From positions 1 through 64,000 of the forward strand of contig JBKDKA010000145.1 in NCBI GenBank assembly GCA_046345315.1: a DNA stretch of 64,000 nucleotides. The letters are read 5' to 3'. Source of the DNA: F1-80-MAGs062 sp046345315. Its GTDB lineage: Bacteria; Planctomycetota; Planctomycetia; Planctomycetales; Planctomycetaceae. The notes below the pieces were generated by a model, which was given only the letters and a program-made list of their open reading frames with translations, did not search any database and had not been told where the DNA came from. Both the position numbers and the translations under genes were made by a program. This document shows, piece after piece, positions 8,373 to 16,322 of the stretch (positions are counted from its first letter, which is position 1; each line of letters starts with the position of its first letter).

Positions 8373-9682
8373 TTGTTTTCTGAACTCTCAACAAGTGCTG
8401 CGGCAGGTCCGCCTTCATTCACGAAGCGATCGATCGCGTTGCCGTCCATCGATGGGAGATCCTTTACCAGTATTCGGTGAGGCCAGATTTCGAGGAGCAC
8501 CATCGTCACTGTCAACGCGACGGGCCCAATAATCAGACCGGATGACCCGAAGACTGCGATTCCGCCGACCACAGAAATAAAGGCCAGCACCGTTGGCAGC
8601 TGCAGGCATCGTCCCACCAGAACGGGGCGCAGAAGGTTGTCGATCGTGCCGACGACAATCACCCCCCAGAGTGCAAGAATGAGGGCCTGCCACCAGCGTC
8701 CCTCAGCAGCGAGAAACAACGTCGCCGGAATCCAGACGACGAAGGCGCCGAGTATGGGAATGATCGCCAGCAGACCCATGACAACACCCCAGAGCAGCGG
8801 TGCTGAAAGGCCCAGAAACCAGAACATCAGACCTCCCAGAAATCCCTGAACTGATGCCACGACCAGCGTGCCATAAATCGTGGCGTGCAGGGTGTCCCCA
8901 ACGCGATGCAGCATTCGATCCATTTCTGCAGAGCTGAGCGGCAGCGATGTGCGAAGCGCGGAGATGGCAGCGCGACGATCTCTCAGGAGAAAGAACAGCA
9001 GATAGAACGTCAGCAGCACACTTACCAGTTCGATTACGGATCCGCGCACGAAGCCCGCACCTGTCGTGCTCATCCATGTCACCGTTGACTTCACCGTCGC
9101 TGGAAGGTTCTGCTGTTCCACCCAGTCTGCGACAGGAATCAGTCGGGGATGCAGCTCGATTGCTCGTCTCCATTCGCCGGATTCGATCCTCGTGTTGATC
9201 ATCTGTGTCCCGTTGGATGCTTCCTGAGCAAGACGCTGGCCCACGAATATCACGAAGATCAGACTCACCGCCCCGATCAGGAAGACTGAGATTCCGGCGG
9301 CTAAACCAGGACTGCGGACCAGGGCCTCGATCCGTCTCTGCAAAGGCACACAGACGACAGCCAGCGCCACAGACCATGCAATCGGAGACAGGAACGGAAC
9401 GGCCATCATGAAGCAGAGATAGAGCCCCACACTCGTTGCAGACATCAGAACAACAATCTGGACATAACTTCGTGCCCCCCAGTCGTCAGAAACCGGCAGA
9501 GCGACTTCACAGGAAGAATGAACGTTCGCTGTCGGGTTGTCCGCAGAGGCTTTGGCGCCGGATGACATGCCGTCGGTGTCTGCAGCGATCTCGTCAACCG
9601 CCGTTCTGATGGCATGCTCCATCTTTTGGAAGGGAACATCACTGGAAATGGGTTCATCAACGAGATTCGACGCCGAATTCAT
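8369..9682 (-). CDS. AI-2E/PerM family transporter
   Basis: The protein has an N-terminal hydrophilic tail, then paired helices (VVLMSATSVGLYLCFMMAVPFL, ...IAWSVALAVVCVPL), a long amphipathic central region, and a conserved C-terminal helix bundle (LIPILGAFVVWIPATLF-type box followed by GTIDNLLRPVLVG). These are hallmarks of the AI-2E/UPF0118 family, whose members export autoinducer-2 or act as Na+/H+ antiporters; substrate cannot be assigned. The ATG at 9682 gives 437 residues; a TTG at 9745 would add 21. It is the last complete gene of the minus-strand stress module, and its 3' end is duplicated near 2.1-2.4 kb. Confidence 0.88.
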   Translation of the reverse strand: MNSASNLVDEPISSDVPFQKMEHAIRTAVDEIAADTDGMSSGAKASADNPTANVHSSCEVALPVSDDWGARSYVQIVVLMSATSVGLYLCFMMAVPFLSPIAWSVALAVVCVPLQRRIEALVRSPGLAAGISVFLIGAVSLIFVIFVGQRLAQEASNGTQMINTRIESGEWRRAIELHPRLIPVADWVEQQNLPATVKSTVTWMSTTGAGFVRGSVIELVSVLLTFYLLFFLLRDRRAAISALRTSLPLSSAEMDRMLHRVGDTLHATIYGTLVVASVQGFLGGLMFWFLGLSAPLLWGVVMGLLAIIPILGAFVVWIPATLFLAAEGRWWQALILALWGVIVVGTIDNLLRPVLVGRCLQLPTVLAFISVVGGIAVFGSSGLIIGPVALTVTMVLLEIWPHRILVKDLPSMDGNAIDRFVNEGGPAAALVESSENN

Positions 9683-9793
9683 TCGGATGCCTGTCAGGGA
9701 AAAGTTGAAGACGAGGTCAGGATTACTCGTCGGCTGCTCGAACAATCTGCTGACCGAACTTCCGACCTTCAGTCAGGCCGATAAACGTGACTG

Positions 9794-10213
9794 TCAGCCA
9801 CGACCAGCTGTGGTCCCGAAGTGCTCTCGAACTTTCGCGGCGACCTGTGAATCGGACATCTTGTCGGCTGTCACCACTTCAACAGTTTTTGCAGGGAATC
9901 GCCTGAACTGAAGTCGCTTGAGAAATTCTCCTTTGGCCTCGCCTGGCCCGATAATCAGCAGCGGGTCGGCATCAGAAAGCTCTTTGAGAACTTCATCGTA
10001 GAAGCCATTCAGCTGATTCATGAACTTGTGCTCCTGCTTGTTTTCCGACTGATAGTTCTGAGGGTGCTCGTTAACGTTCGAACCAGGACCAGCTGACGAC
10101 GAAAACGGTTTCTCTGCATCGGAGTTGATCTGAGTGATTTTCTCGCCCTCCGTGTTTATTTGAACAAGGATGGCCTTGTGGTGATCAATCCAGACACCGA
10201 ATTTGATGGACAT
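9794..10213 (-). CDS. Small eRF1-like ('translational machinery'/host-attachment-like) protein
   Basis: The 139-residue form starts at the ATG at 10213, preceded by AGGAAAG at about nine bases. It opens with FGVWIDHHKAILVQI and closes with LLIIGPGEAKGEFLKRL, a KTVEVVTADKMSD box and REHF. This pattern is seen in small bacterial proteins related to the central domain of eRF1/Pelota, often annotated 'translational machinery protein' and often found in stress or dormancy clusters. The catalytic GGQ of true release factors is absent. Neighbours are small membrane proteins and transporters, which fits a stress role (inference). An upstream ATG at 10303 adds a serine-rich tail with no support. Confidence 0.72.
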   Translation of the reverse strand: MSIKFGVWIDHHKAILVQINTEGEKITQINSDAEKPFSSSAGPGSNVNEHPQNYQSENKQEHKFMNQLNGFYDEVLKELSDADPLLIIGPGEAKGEFLKRLQFRRFPAKTVEVVTADKMSDSQVAAKVREHFGTTAGRG

Positions 10214-10286
10214 GGTTTGATGCTTTCCTGATTGAGAAGATGATGATTTCAATGTGGTGGCAGCATTCGGGAACAGATCTGTCGCC

Positions 10287-10514
10287 TCACGTCCTGCGTG
10301 CACCGAACACGATCAGGATTATTCCACCAGCGATCGCCATTCCACTGACCACTGCAGGTATGGGCCATGTGCGATTCGATTCTGCCGTTGCGCTCAATGG
10401 TCCCACATCGATCACGACGTCGCGATTTCGATAAGGGATCCCGCCATAGGACAACGCGACCGCGCCTGCCCCGATCAGGAGAAGACCTGTAAAAAGAAGC
10501 ACTTTGTTTCGCAC
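10287..10514 (-). CDS. Small two-helix membrane protein
   Basis: The product of about 75 residues has two hydrophobic segments (VLLFTGLLLIGAGAVALSY and ...VVSGMAIAGGIILIVFGA) joined by a short loop with the motif R-D-V-V-I-D-V-G-P-L. Similar small inner-membrane proteins of unknown function occur in stress-gene clusters of many bacteria. The start is a GTG: AAAGGTGA lies six bases before the GTG at 10514, so that start is preferred over the GTG at 10523. It lies between the eRF1-like gene and two further small genes on the same strand. Confidence 0.75.
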   Translation of the reverse strand: MRNKVLLFTGLLLIGAGAVALSYGGIPYRNRDVVIDVGPLSATAESNRTWPIPAVVSGMAIAGGIILIVFGARRT

Positions 10515-10673
10515 GAAGCTCACCTTTCAGATTTTGAAACGTTTTTCTTCCGGACCGGACGACACAGGAATGCACGCATCCGGGCCCATCGAAAGTTGGG
10601 GCGAGACCTTCCGATGGTCTCAACCCGCTGAATCGCGAGACCGATTCACATGGGAAATGAGTGGTGTTGATGA

Positions 10674-11063
10674 TCAGGCGTTGGCAATCACGAATTGTCC
10701 GAAGTGAGTCATCTCTGTCGCTCCTTGTGTTCTCGCTGTTTCTGCCGCATTGCTGAATGTCTCAGCTTCCACGACGGCCGCGAACAAGATGTGATCATTC
10801 CTCACAGCATGGACGTATCGTCGAAGCATTTTTCCTTCCATGTCGCCAAAGAAGTACCGGGACACGCCTTCCTTCCATTTCTCGAGCTTCGTGACTCCTG
10901 CGGGTCCGTCGAACACTTCGACTTCACGGATTCCCAGCGTGTTCAGTGAGTCGCAGAGAGGCTTCAGTTGCTGGCGTGACTGAATCACGCCAATGAGCCT
11001 GCCGCACAGATCTCGCTCCGGAGCCAGCTCAGTCGTTCCCGTTTCCATGTTCACGCTGTGCAT
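10674..11063 (-). CDS. Hypothetical protein, ~130 residues
   Basis: The protein has a soluble composition with motifs GRLIGVIQSRQQLKPL, LGIREVEVFDGPAGV and a late NDHILFAAVVEAE. The alternation of strands and helices suggests a small alpha/beta domain similar to 'general stress' or DUF1269-like folds, but no family can be named with certainty. The start is unclear: ATGs at 11063 and 11048 both overlap the 3' end of the upstream gene, which would give translational coupling. It belongs to the minus-strand stress module. Confidence 0.6.
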   Translation of the reverse strand: MHSVNMETGTTELAPERDLCGRLIGVIQSRQQLKPLCDSLNTLGIREVEVFDGPAGVTKLEKWKEGVSRYFFGDMEGKMLRRYVHAVRNDHILFAAVVEAETFSNAAETARTQGATEMTHFGQFVIANA

Positions 11064-11253
11064 CCTTTCGTGTGATGCCGCCCCTGACGGCATCGGCGTC
11101 GGTTTTCACCTTTTCCGTATCAACGGACAATTTGACTTCAACGTTGCCAGTCCCTGCGCCCCCATCACCGGACACTGCGAACCAGCCTCGATAGAATCCA
11201 ATTCCAACGACAAGAATTGTGAGGACGATTAACAGCTGAAAGAATCTCTTCAT
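11029..11253 (-). CDS. Small single-pass membrane protein
   Basis: The 74-residue protein has one N-terminal membrane segment (FFQLLIVLTILVVGIGFYRGWF) and a short charged external or periplasmic tail with VEVKLSVDTEKVKTDADAV. GGAGGAAC about seven bases before the ATG gives a strong ribosome site. Similar 'YRGWF' small membrane proteins are found in planctomycete stress clusters; the function is unknown. It is the first intact gene downstream of the leader RNA at 11.55-11.69 kb. Confidence 0.75.
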   Translation of the reverse strand: MKRFFQLLIVLTILVVGIGFYRGWFAVSGDGGAGTGNVEVKLSVDTEKVKTDADAVRGGITRKDAQREHGNGND

Positions 11254-11275
11254 CGAATTGTTCCTCCCGGATGCG

Positions 11276-11430
11276 GATTGACAGTTTCGGTCATCCGATA
11301 TCCACTTTTTTCAAGCAGCACAGGAATGACGAGGACGACCAGAACCAGACCAGTACCACTACTCGGCTTATGCTTCCTCGAGTTCACGGAGCCTGCGTTC
11401 CTGTTCAATAGCAATAATATCCCCGAAGCG
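11276..11430 (-). pseudogene. Remnant resembling a DUF3309 small membrane protein
   Basis: Minus-strand translation gives ILLLL, then a run with S-R at the expected spacing, then SSGTGLVLVVLVIPVLLEK. This aligns with the DUF3309 family layout (hydrophobic start, S-R, P-S-G-G-L-G-L, second hydrophobic run). The N-terminal helix and start codon are missing, and a REP-like element (11441-11532) sits exactly where the gene should begin. DUF3309 genes are common in stress clusters like this one. The assignment rests on pattern only. Confidence 0.4.
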
Positions 11431-11440
11431 AACGAACCAG

Positions 11441-11532
11441 GAACGCCTGACAAAACCAGGACTGGCTCCCGGACAACTCTGAAAAAGCTCACAAAACTGG
11501 CGGAGTAGGGTGCCTGTCCCGGTTTTGTCAGC
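11441..11532. repeat. REP/MITE-like palindromic element, copy 1
   Basis: The element has an outer inverted repeat: CGCCTGACAAAACC with a GGCTCCCG box on the left, and GGGTGCCTGTCCCGGTTTTG on the right. It shares both arms with copies at 19147-19240 and 58337-58434. This copy is the most divergent (ACCAGGACTGG for ACCGGGA). It lies between the terminator of leader RNA A and the DUF3309-like remnant. Confidence 0.8.
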
Positions 11533-11547
11533 ATCGCGTGACGCAAT

Positions 11548-11596
11548 AAAAAAAGCCGACGTAACGGAACACCTGAAGGAGTTCCATTACGTCGGC
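11548..11596 (-). terminator. Intrinsic terminator of leader RNA A
   Basis: A 16-bp stem with one mismatch (GCCGACGTAACGGAAC and GTTCCATTACGTCGGC) and a 10-base loop is followed on the minus strand by seven Ts. It is an excellent intrinsic terminator located upstream of, not after, the minus-strand module, as expected for attenuation. Confidence 0.85.
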
Positions 11597-11690
11597 CTAC
11601 TCGTCAACGAGCCCACCGAACTGGCCGGCTTGCTCTTTGTTTCGTCATCCGATTTGATTGGGAGACCAGAATTAATTCATCTCCCGATTT
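11548..11690 (-). promoter_or_regulatory. Structured leader RNA A (candidate riboswitch/attenuator)
   Basis: Minus-strand sequence 11597-11660 shares a conserved block with leader B at 16.2-16.3 kb: ATCGGATGAYGAA, then RAAGRGCA, a CCGG-type stem and a GCY(C/T)GTYGACG-like hairpin. In both cases the terminator stem beginning GCCGAYGT follows immediately. The 5' block TCGG can pair with CCGA of the terminator's first arm, giving a possible antiterminator. The downstream genes are the small membrane, eRF1-like and AI-2E genes, now separated by the REP-like insertion. The RNA class is not recognised; a cation-sensing riboswitch is one possibility given the transport genes. Confidence 0.55.
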
Positions 11691-11801
11691 CATACTACCG
11701 TTCCCGACTGGCTGTGCAATACCACGTTCAGCGATTCCGGCATTTGCTTTTCATTTAGCAGGGTGTTGAGGTTCGTTCGGACGTTCACTGACGATAAATG
11801 C

Positions 11802-11833
11802 CTCATTCGTGAAGGATACCTCATTCGTGAAGA
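11802..11833. repeat. Short tandem repeat, two units
   Basis: The 14-base string CCTCATTCGTGAAG occurs twice with an 18-base period. It lies in non-coding DNA between the MgtC-like pseudogene and leader RNA A. No function is evident. Confidence 0.6.
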
Positions 11834-11959
11834 AGGATGACTTGCCATCTCAGAGTGAGGTCGGCAATCGCTGCCTGAGTCAAGTCAGGGCGTTTTGGGG
11901 CGCAGCCCTTTGAGCTTTATCAGGATCCGTTGAAAATTCCGCAATGCGAACCTCTGCAG

Positions 11960-12340
11960 TCAACTCGTCACGGAAGTACTGCAATCAGAACTCCACCGAC
12001 GCTGACCAGAATTCCGAACAGAATGGCGACTCGAAGAAATAGATTCCGATGTCCGAGCATCCCGACGAGTGCGGCTTTGAAAATCAGGTTTGCCATCACG
12101 GCGGAGACAATCACTTTCCAGCCAGTGTCGGCCGTGAGCCTGCCAGCTGGCACCATGCAAGACGTTGACAGTGTGATTGCATCCATATCTGTCAGACCGG
12201 AAACCGCCCAGCGGCGCAAATACATGCTGCCGCTGCAGACCAACGAGCAATCCCAGCAGAAGCGAAATGCCAAGGTCTTCAAAGATCGGCAATGTCGCCA
12301 TCAGTGCTTCTCGCTCATCGGCCAACAGATGCTGATTCAA
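11960..12340 (-). pseudogene. MgtC/SapB-DUF4010 membrane protein with large internal deletion
   Basis: The first frame encodes a start typical of this family (LPIFEDLGISLLLGLLVGLQRQH), which belongs to the MgtC/SapB N-terminal domain. After that, similarity jumps to another frame encoding the extreme C-terminus of the DUF4010 domain (SGLTDMDAITLS, then a final helix pair LFLRVAILFGILVSVGGVL). Intact proteins are about 400-430 residues; only about 120 codons remain. An internal deletion with a frameshift has removed the middle, so it is not functional. It lies directly downstream of the cytochrome b561 gene in the same direction. Confidence 0.75.
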
Positions 12341-12351
12341 TGTTTGACTGC

Positions 12352-13065
12352 TCAGTCATCATCATCGCCGCCACCTTCGGAGCCTTCAGATTCTCCAAGA
12401 GGAATCGTGATTCCTAGTCCGGGAACAGTTGTCGTCCCGCTCGTCCGGTCGTAGTTCTGGAACAGTCGTGTTGTCAGGAAGCTGACAAACAGCAGGAAAA
12501 CAATTCCAACGATCGGGCGGCTCGTTGGGATTGCGTCTTCTGCGGAGGCCTCCTTGCAGCCCGTCAACATGCTCAACGTGATGTTCTCTTTGTGCCGAAG
12601 TGAATACCACACAACACCGACGATATGGACGGCGACAACAGCCATCAGCGTGTACGATGCAACTTCATGCAGTTCTTCAGCGGCTTCATTGCCATTGGAA
12701 ATCATTATTCCAGTGACCGCAGTTGCCAACACCAGCCCCAGCATCGCCAAAATGGCATAGCTTGATCCGGCATTGTGTCCGATTGATCGAGGTTCCGTGC
12801 CATTCAGAGCGCCTGAAACGTACCTCATCAGTGAGAACGGACTGAACAGGAAAGACGTGAAACGAGCATGTTTCGTCCCGACGAATCCCCACACGATTCG
12901 CAGCAACACCATTACTCCAAGTACGATTCCGACGATCATGTGTGCCGAGAACAACGGGCTGTCGTCATCCGCCGTGACTGAGATGGCTGCGGAGATAAAG
13001 AAGCCGATCGTCAGCAGCCAGTGAAAGATGCGTGTCGGAAGATCCCAGATCAGTACTCGTGGCAT
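12352..13065 (-). CDS. Cytochrome b561-type membrane protein
   Basis: The 237-residue protein opens with VLIWDLPTRIFHWLLTIGFF, the helix with the first heme-ligand His of the cytochrome b561/Ni-Fe-hydrogenase b-subunit family. Three or four more helices follow (HMIVGIVLGVMVLLRIVWGF; GHNAGSSYAILAMLGLVLATAVTG; ELHEVASYTLMAVVAVHIVGVVWYSLRHKEN) and carry the other expected His residues. A fifth segment (IVGIVFLLFVSFL) precedes an acidic, Gly-rich tail. GAGGAGC lies six bases before the ATG. Proteins of this type pass electrons through two b hemes; the redox partner is not encoded here. Confidence 0.9.
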   Translation of the reverse strand: MPRVLIWDLPTRIFHWLLTIGFFISAAISVTADDDSPLFSAHMIVGIVLGVMVLLRIVWGFVGTKHARFTSFLFSPFSLMRYVSGALNGTEPRSIGHNAGSSYAILAMLGLVLATAVTGIMISNGNEAAEELHEVASYTLMAVVAVHIVGVVWYSLRHKENITLSMLTGCKEASAEDAIPTSRPIVGIVFLLFVSFLTTRLFQNYDRTSGTTTVPGLGITIPLGESEGSEGGGDDDD

Positions 13066-13558
13066 TGCTGGCTCCTCTGTTCACAGACGACGGAATTGAA
13101 CCATCCTGTTGTCTAATGTTCGTAGATCACCATTCAGGACCCGCAAGTATCGATCCACAAGACGCGATTAGTGCAATCTGAGTCGAACGACGTTGCTTTC
13201 CAGACGATGAAGGGGGATCAGCAGCGCAGGTACCGCCTCACAGTGTTGTCTGGTGACTCACATGTGACCGATTCGGCACAATGTGTGCGAATGTTTGAAA
13301 CACTTGTTTCCTGCGATTCGCAGCGGAGTAGCGGAGCTTGATGGCCTGTGGTGGAAACCACAGGAAGCAACCACGAATCAAAACCCCGAATGAGGTGACG
13401 TAGCAACGCGCTGGTCGCAACGAAACATTAAAGCGATACGGTTCCCCAATAGATTCTAAGTCGCTCCTCTGGAGCTCTGGAAACTCTCTCGACATCATTC
13501 CTCGGATTTGCAGTTGAGGCTATTGCACGCGGCTGCCCCGCAGCAAATCGCAATCAGT
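13066..13558. other. Intergenic region with no supported gene
   Basis: About 490 bases separate the P-type ATPase stop from the cytochrome b561 start. Short frames lack motifs. A small hairpin-like string (GTGGTTTCC/GGAAACCAC region near 13350) is visible on both strands but has no T-run. It probably carries the cytochrome gene's promoter. Confidence 0.5.
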
Positions 13559-16159
13559 TCATTTCTGCGACTTCACCGGGCGCTTAATCTGTCGAAGTAT
13601 CTTGAGTCCTTCAAACCAGATGATGCTTACAAATCCTCCGGCCAGACAAAGTACCAGGTCGTTCACGTGCAGTGTGGAGAAGTGGAAGAGTTTCTGCAGA
13701 AACGGCACGTAGAGCGTTGCTCCGAGAAACAAAACTGTGCCACCCACGACCCACCAGAGTGCGGGATTGGAAACCTGCATCGTCGACCAGATCGTGCGAG
13801 TCCATGAACGGTTGGCGAAGATCAGCCCCAGATTGGCTAACACGAGTGTCGTAAAACTTAATGCGATTGCGTCGTCAGCGTTCAGCCAGCCCCATACCGC
13901 TGACAGGTAGATCCCCAGCACAATCAGAAAACCAGTCAAACCCTGAAGCAGGCCGAGCCCCAGTAACCGGCTGCCAAACAGATTCGCTCCGGGATCTCGC
14001 GGCGGGCGATTCATCACACCGATATCTTCGGGCTCCGCTTCGAAAACAACAGAGCACGCCGGATCGATGATCAGTTCCAGAAACAAAATGTGTACCGGCA
14101 TCAAAGCGATCGGTCCGCCGAGCAGCACCGGGACGATTGACATCCCGGCGATCGGGACATGGACGGCGACAATATACGTCATCGCCTTCTGCAGATGATC
14201 GTAGATTCGTCGGCCCATGCGAACCGAATGAACGATCGATGCAAAATCATCATCGAGCAGGACAAGTGAAGCGGCCTCCCGCGCGACATCGGTGCCTCGA
14301 CCGCCCATCGCGATGCCGATGTGAGCGGCTTTCAGCGCCGGCGCATCGTTCACCCCATCGCCGGTCATGGCGACGATCTCGCCGCTGGACTTGAGTGCGT
14401 TGACCAGTCGCAGCTTCTGCTCCGGGACCATGCGAGCAAACACGTTGATCGCTCGCACTCGCAGCTTGAGTTGAGCATCTTCCAGTTGTTCAAGTTCTGT
14501 GCCCGTCATGATTTCGTTCACGGGCTGAATTCCCGCCTGCATCGCGATGCTTCTGGCAGTGGCAGGATGGTCGCCGGTGATCATTATCACTCGGATCCCG
14601 GCCGTATAGCACTCCTGAACAGCGGCCGGTACCGTCGGGCGAATCGGGTCTGCAAGTCCGACGAGTCCCAAAAATTCAAACCTGAAATCATGCTGTTCGC
14701 CCGGTAATGTGGGATTCGCAAAACGGCCTCGTGCGACACCCAGCACTCGCAGTCCATCCAATGCCATCGCCGCGACTTCTGCGCCGATCTTCTTCGTACG
14801 TTCCGCGTCCAGATGACATAAATCAGCGATGGCTTCCGGAGCACCTTTCGCTGCCAGAACGTAATCCTTCCCGGTCGGTGACTTCCAGACATGCGACATC
14901 GCCAGCAGTCCTGACGACAATGGATAGCCTCGTTCCAGAGACCAGTCCGCGTGCAGATGTTCGGTCTTTGCCAGTTGAGCATTTCCCAGATCGTGAAAGG
15001 CCCTTTCCATCGGATCGAACGGATCGCGCTGACTGGCGAGAATTCCAAACTCGACAATTTCATGAACCTCTTCCGGCAGCTCTTCTGAAGTCGATGGGTC
15101 CACTTCGAAGATTCGCCCGTTCACCGCCAGCTTGTGTATCGACATCCGATTGACCGTCAACGTACCGGTCTTATCAACACAAAGAACTGTCGCGGAGCCC
15201 AGAGTTTCGATCACCGGGACATGTCGAGCGAGCACCTTGATCTTTGACAATCGCCAGGCACCGAGTGCCAGGAAAATCGTGAGGACCACCGGAAATTCTT
15301 CCGGCAGCATCGCCATGGCCAGCGTGATGCCGGCCAGAATTCCCTGAAGCCAGTCACCTCGAGTGACTCCGTATAACACAACCACAAAGATGCAAAGGAC
15401 AACTCCCAGCGTTGCGACACGTCGAACCAGCAGTCCCACTTCATTCTGAAGTTTTGTGCCTGTCGTCTCGATCGTCTGCAGTGCCTTCCCGATCTTTCCC
15501 ATTTCGGTATTCATGCCGGTAAAGCGCACCAGAGCCGTTCCCTGGCCCTGAACGACCAATGTTCCGGAAAAGACAAACGGCAGGTCTTCGCCGCCGGGCC
15601 GAGTCATCTCTCGGGCTCCGTCCCATATTGCTTTCCGGACGGGCACAGATTCGCCGGTCAGCAATGATTCATCGGTCGAAAGGCCGTTGCAGGAAATGAT
15701 CACCGAATCTGCGGGAACGCGATCTCCTTCGGCCAGCACGATCAGGTCATCCGGCACAACGTCTCGGCCAGCGATTCGCTTTCGTTCGCCATCGCGAATC
15801 ACCAGAGCTCGAGGACTGGAAAGATCTTTTAACGCTTCGAGAGCGCGTTCCGTCTTTCGTTCCTGATAGAGCGTGATCCCGAGGACAACGAAGACGAAAC
15901 CAAGAAGCATCAGTGCTTCCTGCACATCGCCAAGAATCAGATAGATCAAGCCGCACGCCAGCAGCATCAGAAACATCGGCTCACGGGCGACATCCCAAGC
16001 CGTTGCCAGCAGACTGCGACTTTGCGTGGATGGCAGTTCGTTGTACCCATGCTGCTGCAGACGCTGTGTCGCTTCGGCTGCTGAGAGGCCGGTCGGCGAA
16101 TCGCTGTTGAGACCATGTTTGACCATTCGGTCCTGCTCTCTTTCAGTAGTCGTATTCAT
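13559..16159 (-). CDS. P-type cation-transporting ATPase (type II-like)
   Basis: From the ATG at 16159 (AAAGG about nine bases upstream) the protein has 866 residues. It shows the N-terminal cation-ATPase domain, TGES at about 168-171, the membrane motif PEEFP at about 286-290, the phosphorylated Asp in DKTGTLT at about 329, and the hinge motif TGDGVNDAPALK. The layout is that of Ca2+-type P2 ATPases, but they usually carry PEGLP; PEEFP marks a subgroup with uncertain ion specificity. Ten hydrophobic segments can be traced, with the last four after the hinge. An upstream in-frame start at 16225 lies inside a terminator hairpin and is rejected. A structured leader RNA precedes the gene, suggesting control by attenuation. 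Confidence 0.93.
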   Translation of the reverse strand: MNTTTEREQDRMVKHGLNSDSPTGLSAAEATQRLQQHGYNELPSTQSRSLLATAWDVAREPMFLMLLACGLIYLILGDVQEALMLLGFVFVVLGITLYQERKTERALEALKDLSSPRALVIRDGERKRIAGRDVVPDDLIVLAEGDRVPADSVIISCNGLSTDESLLTGESVPVRKAIWDGAREMTRPGGEDLPFVFSGTLVVQGQGTALVRFTGMNTEMGKIGKALQTIETTGTKLQNEVGLLVRRVATLGVVLCIFVVVLYGVTRGDWLQGILAGITLAMAMLPEEFPVVLTIFLALGAWRLSKIKVLARHVPVIETLGSATVLCVDKTGTLTVNRMSIHKLAVNGRIFEVDPSTSEELPEEVHEIVEFGILASQRDPFDPMERAFHDLGNAQLAKTEHLHADWSLERGYPLSSGLLAMSHVWKSPTGKDYVLAAKGAPEAIADLCHLDAERTKKIGAEVAAMALDGLRVLGVARGRFANPTLPGEQHDFRFEFLGLVGLADPIRPTVPAAVQECYTAGIRVIMITGDHPATARSIAMQAGIQPVNEIMTGTELEQLEDAQLKLRVRAINVFARMVPEQKLRLVNALKSSGEIVAMTGDGVNDAPALKAAHIGIAMGGRGTDVAREAASLVLLDDDFASIVHSVRMGRRIYDHLQKAMTYIVAVHVPIAGMSIVPVLLGGPIALMPVHILFLELIIDPACSVVFEAEPEDIGVMNRPPRDPGANLFGSRLLGLGLLQGLTGFLIVLGIYLSAVWGWLNADDAIALSFTTLVLANLGLIFANRSWTRTIWSTMQVSNPALWWVVGGTVLFLGATLYVPFLQKLFHFSTLHVNDLVLCLAGGFVSIIWFEGLKILRQIKRPVKSQK

Positions 16160-16182
16160 GCATTGTGCCTTTGGATCGACAC

Positions 16183-16231
16183 AAAAAAAGCCGATGTGGC
16201 TGCACTCTGAAGAGAGCCCAGCCACATCGGC
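16183..16231 (-). terminator. Intrinsic terminator of leader RNA B
   Basis: A perfect 13-bp stem (GCCGATGTGGCTG at 16190-16202, CAGCCACATCGGC at 16219-16231), extended by CTCT/AGAG pairing, is followed on the minus strand by seven Ts. It lies 24 bases upstream of the P-type ATPase start codon, so it can end transcription before the gene. Confidence 0.88.
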
Positions 16232-16305
16232 TTATGCGCTGACAAGCATCCCGGTTGAACCGAGCTGCCCTTCGTTCATCATCCGATCGCGATGGTATTC
16301 TAGAA
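16183..16305 (-). promoter_or_regulatory. Structured leader RNA B (candidate riboswitch/attenuator)
   Basis: The minus strand reads ATCGGATGATGAACGAAGGG, then GCAGCTCGGTTCAACCGGG and ATGCTTGTCAGCGCAT before the terminator. It shares the conserved 5' block and the order of stems with leader A, while several paired positions differ in a way that keeps pairing. ATCGG can pair with CCGAT of the terminator's first arm, offering an antiterminator. A -10-like TAGAAT lies just upstream on the minus strand, so transcription would begin close to the conserved block. It precedes a cation ATPase gene, which suggests ion sensing (inference). Confidence 0.6.
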
Positions 16306-16322
16306 CGCCAAGGTGACAAAAA

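Noticed and set aside
11250..11546. A 98-codon minus-strand frame as a real gene
   Set aside because: Its first 40 codons are translated REP-like element; only the later part resembles DUF3309, so it is treated as a remnant.
16160..16225. N-terminal extension of the P-type ATPase from an in-frame start at 16225
   Set aside because: The extension is encoded by the terminator hairpin of the leader RNA, which also resembles the non-coding leader A.
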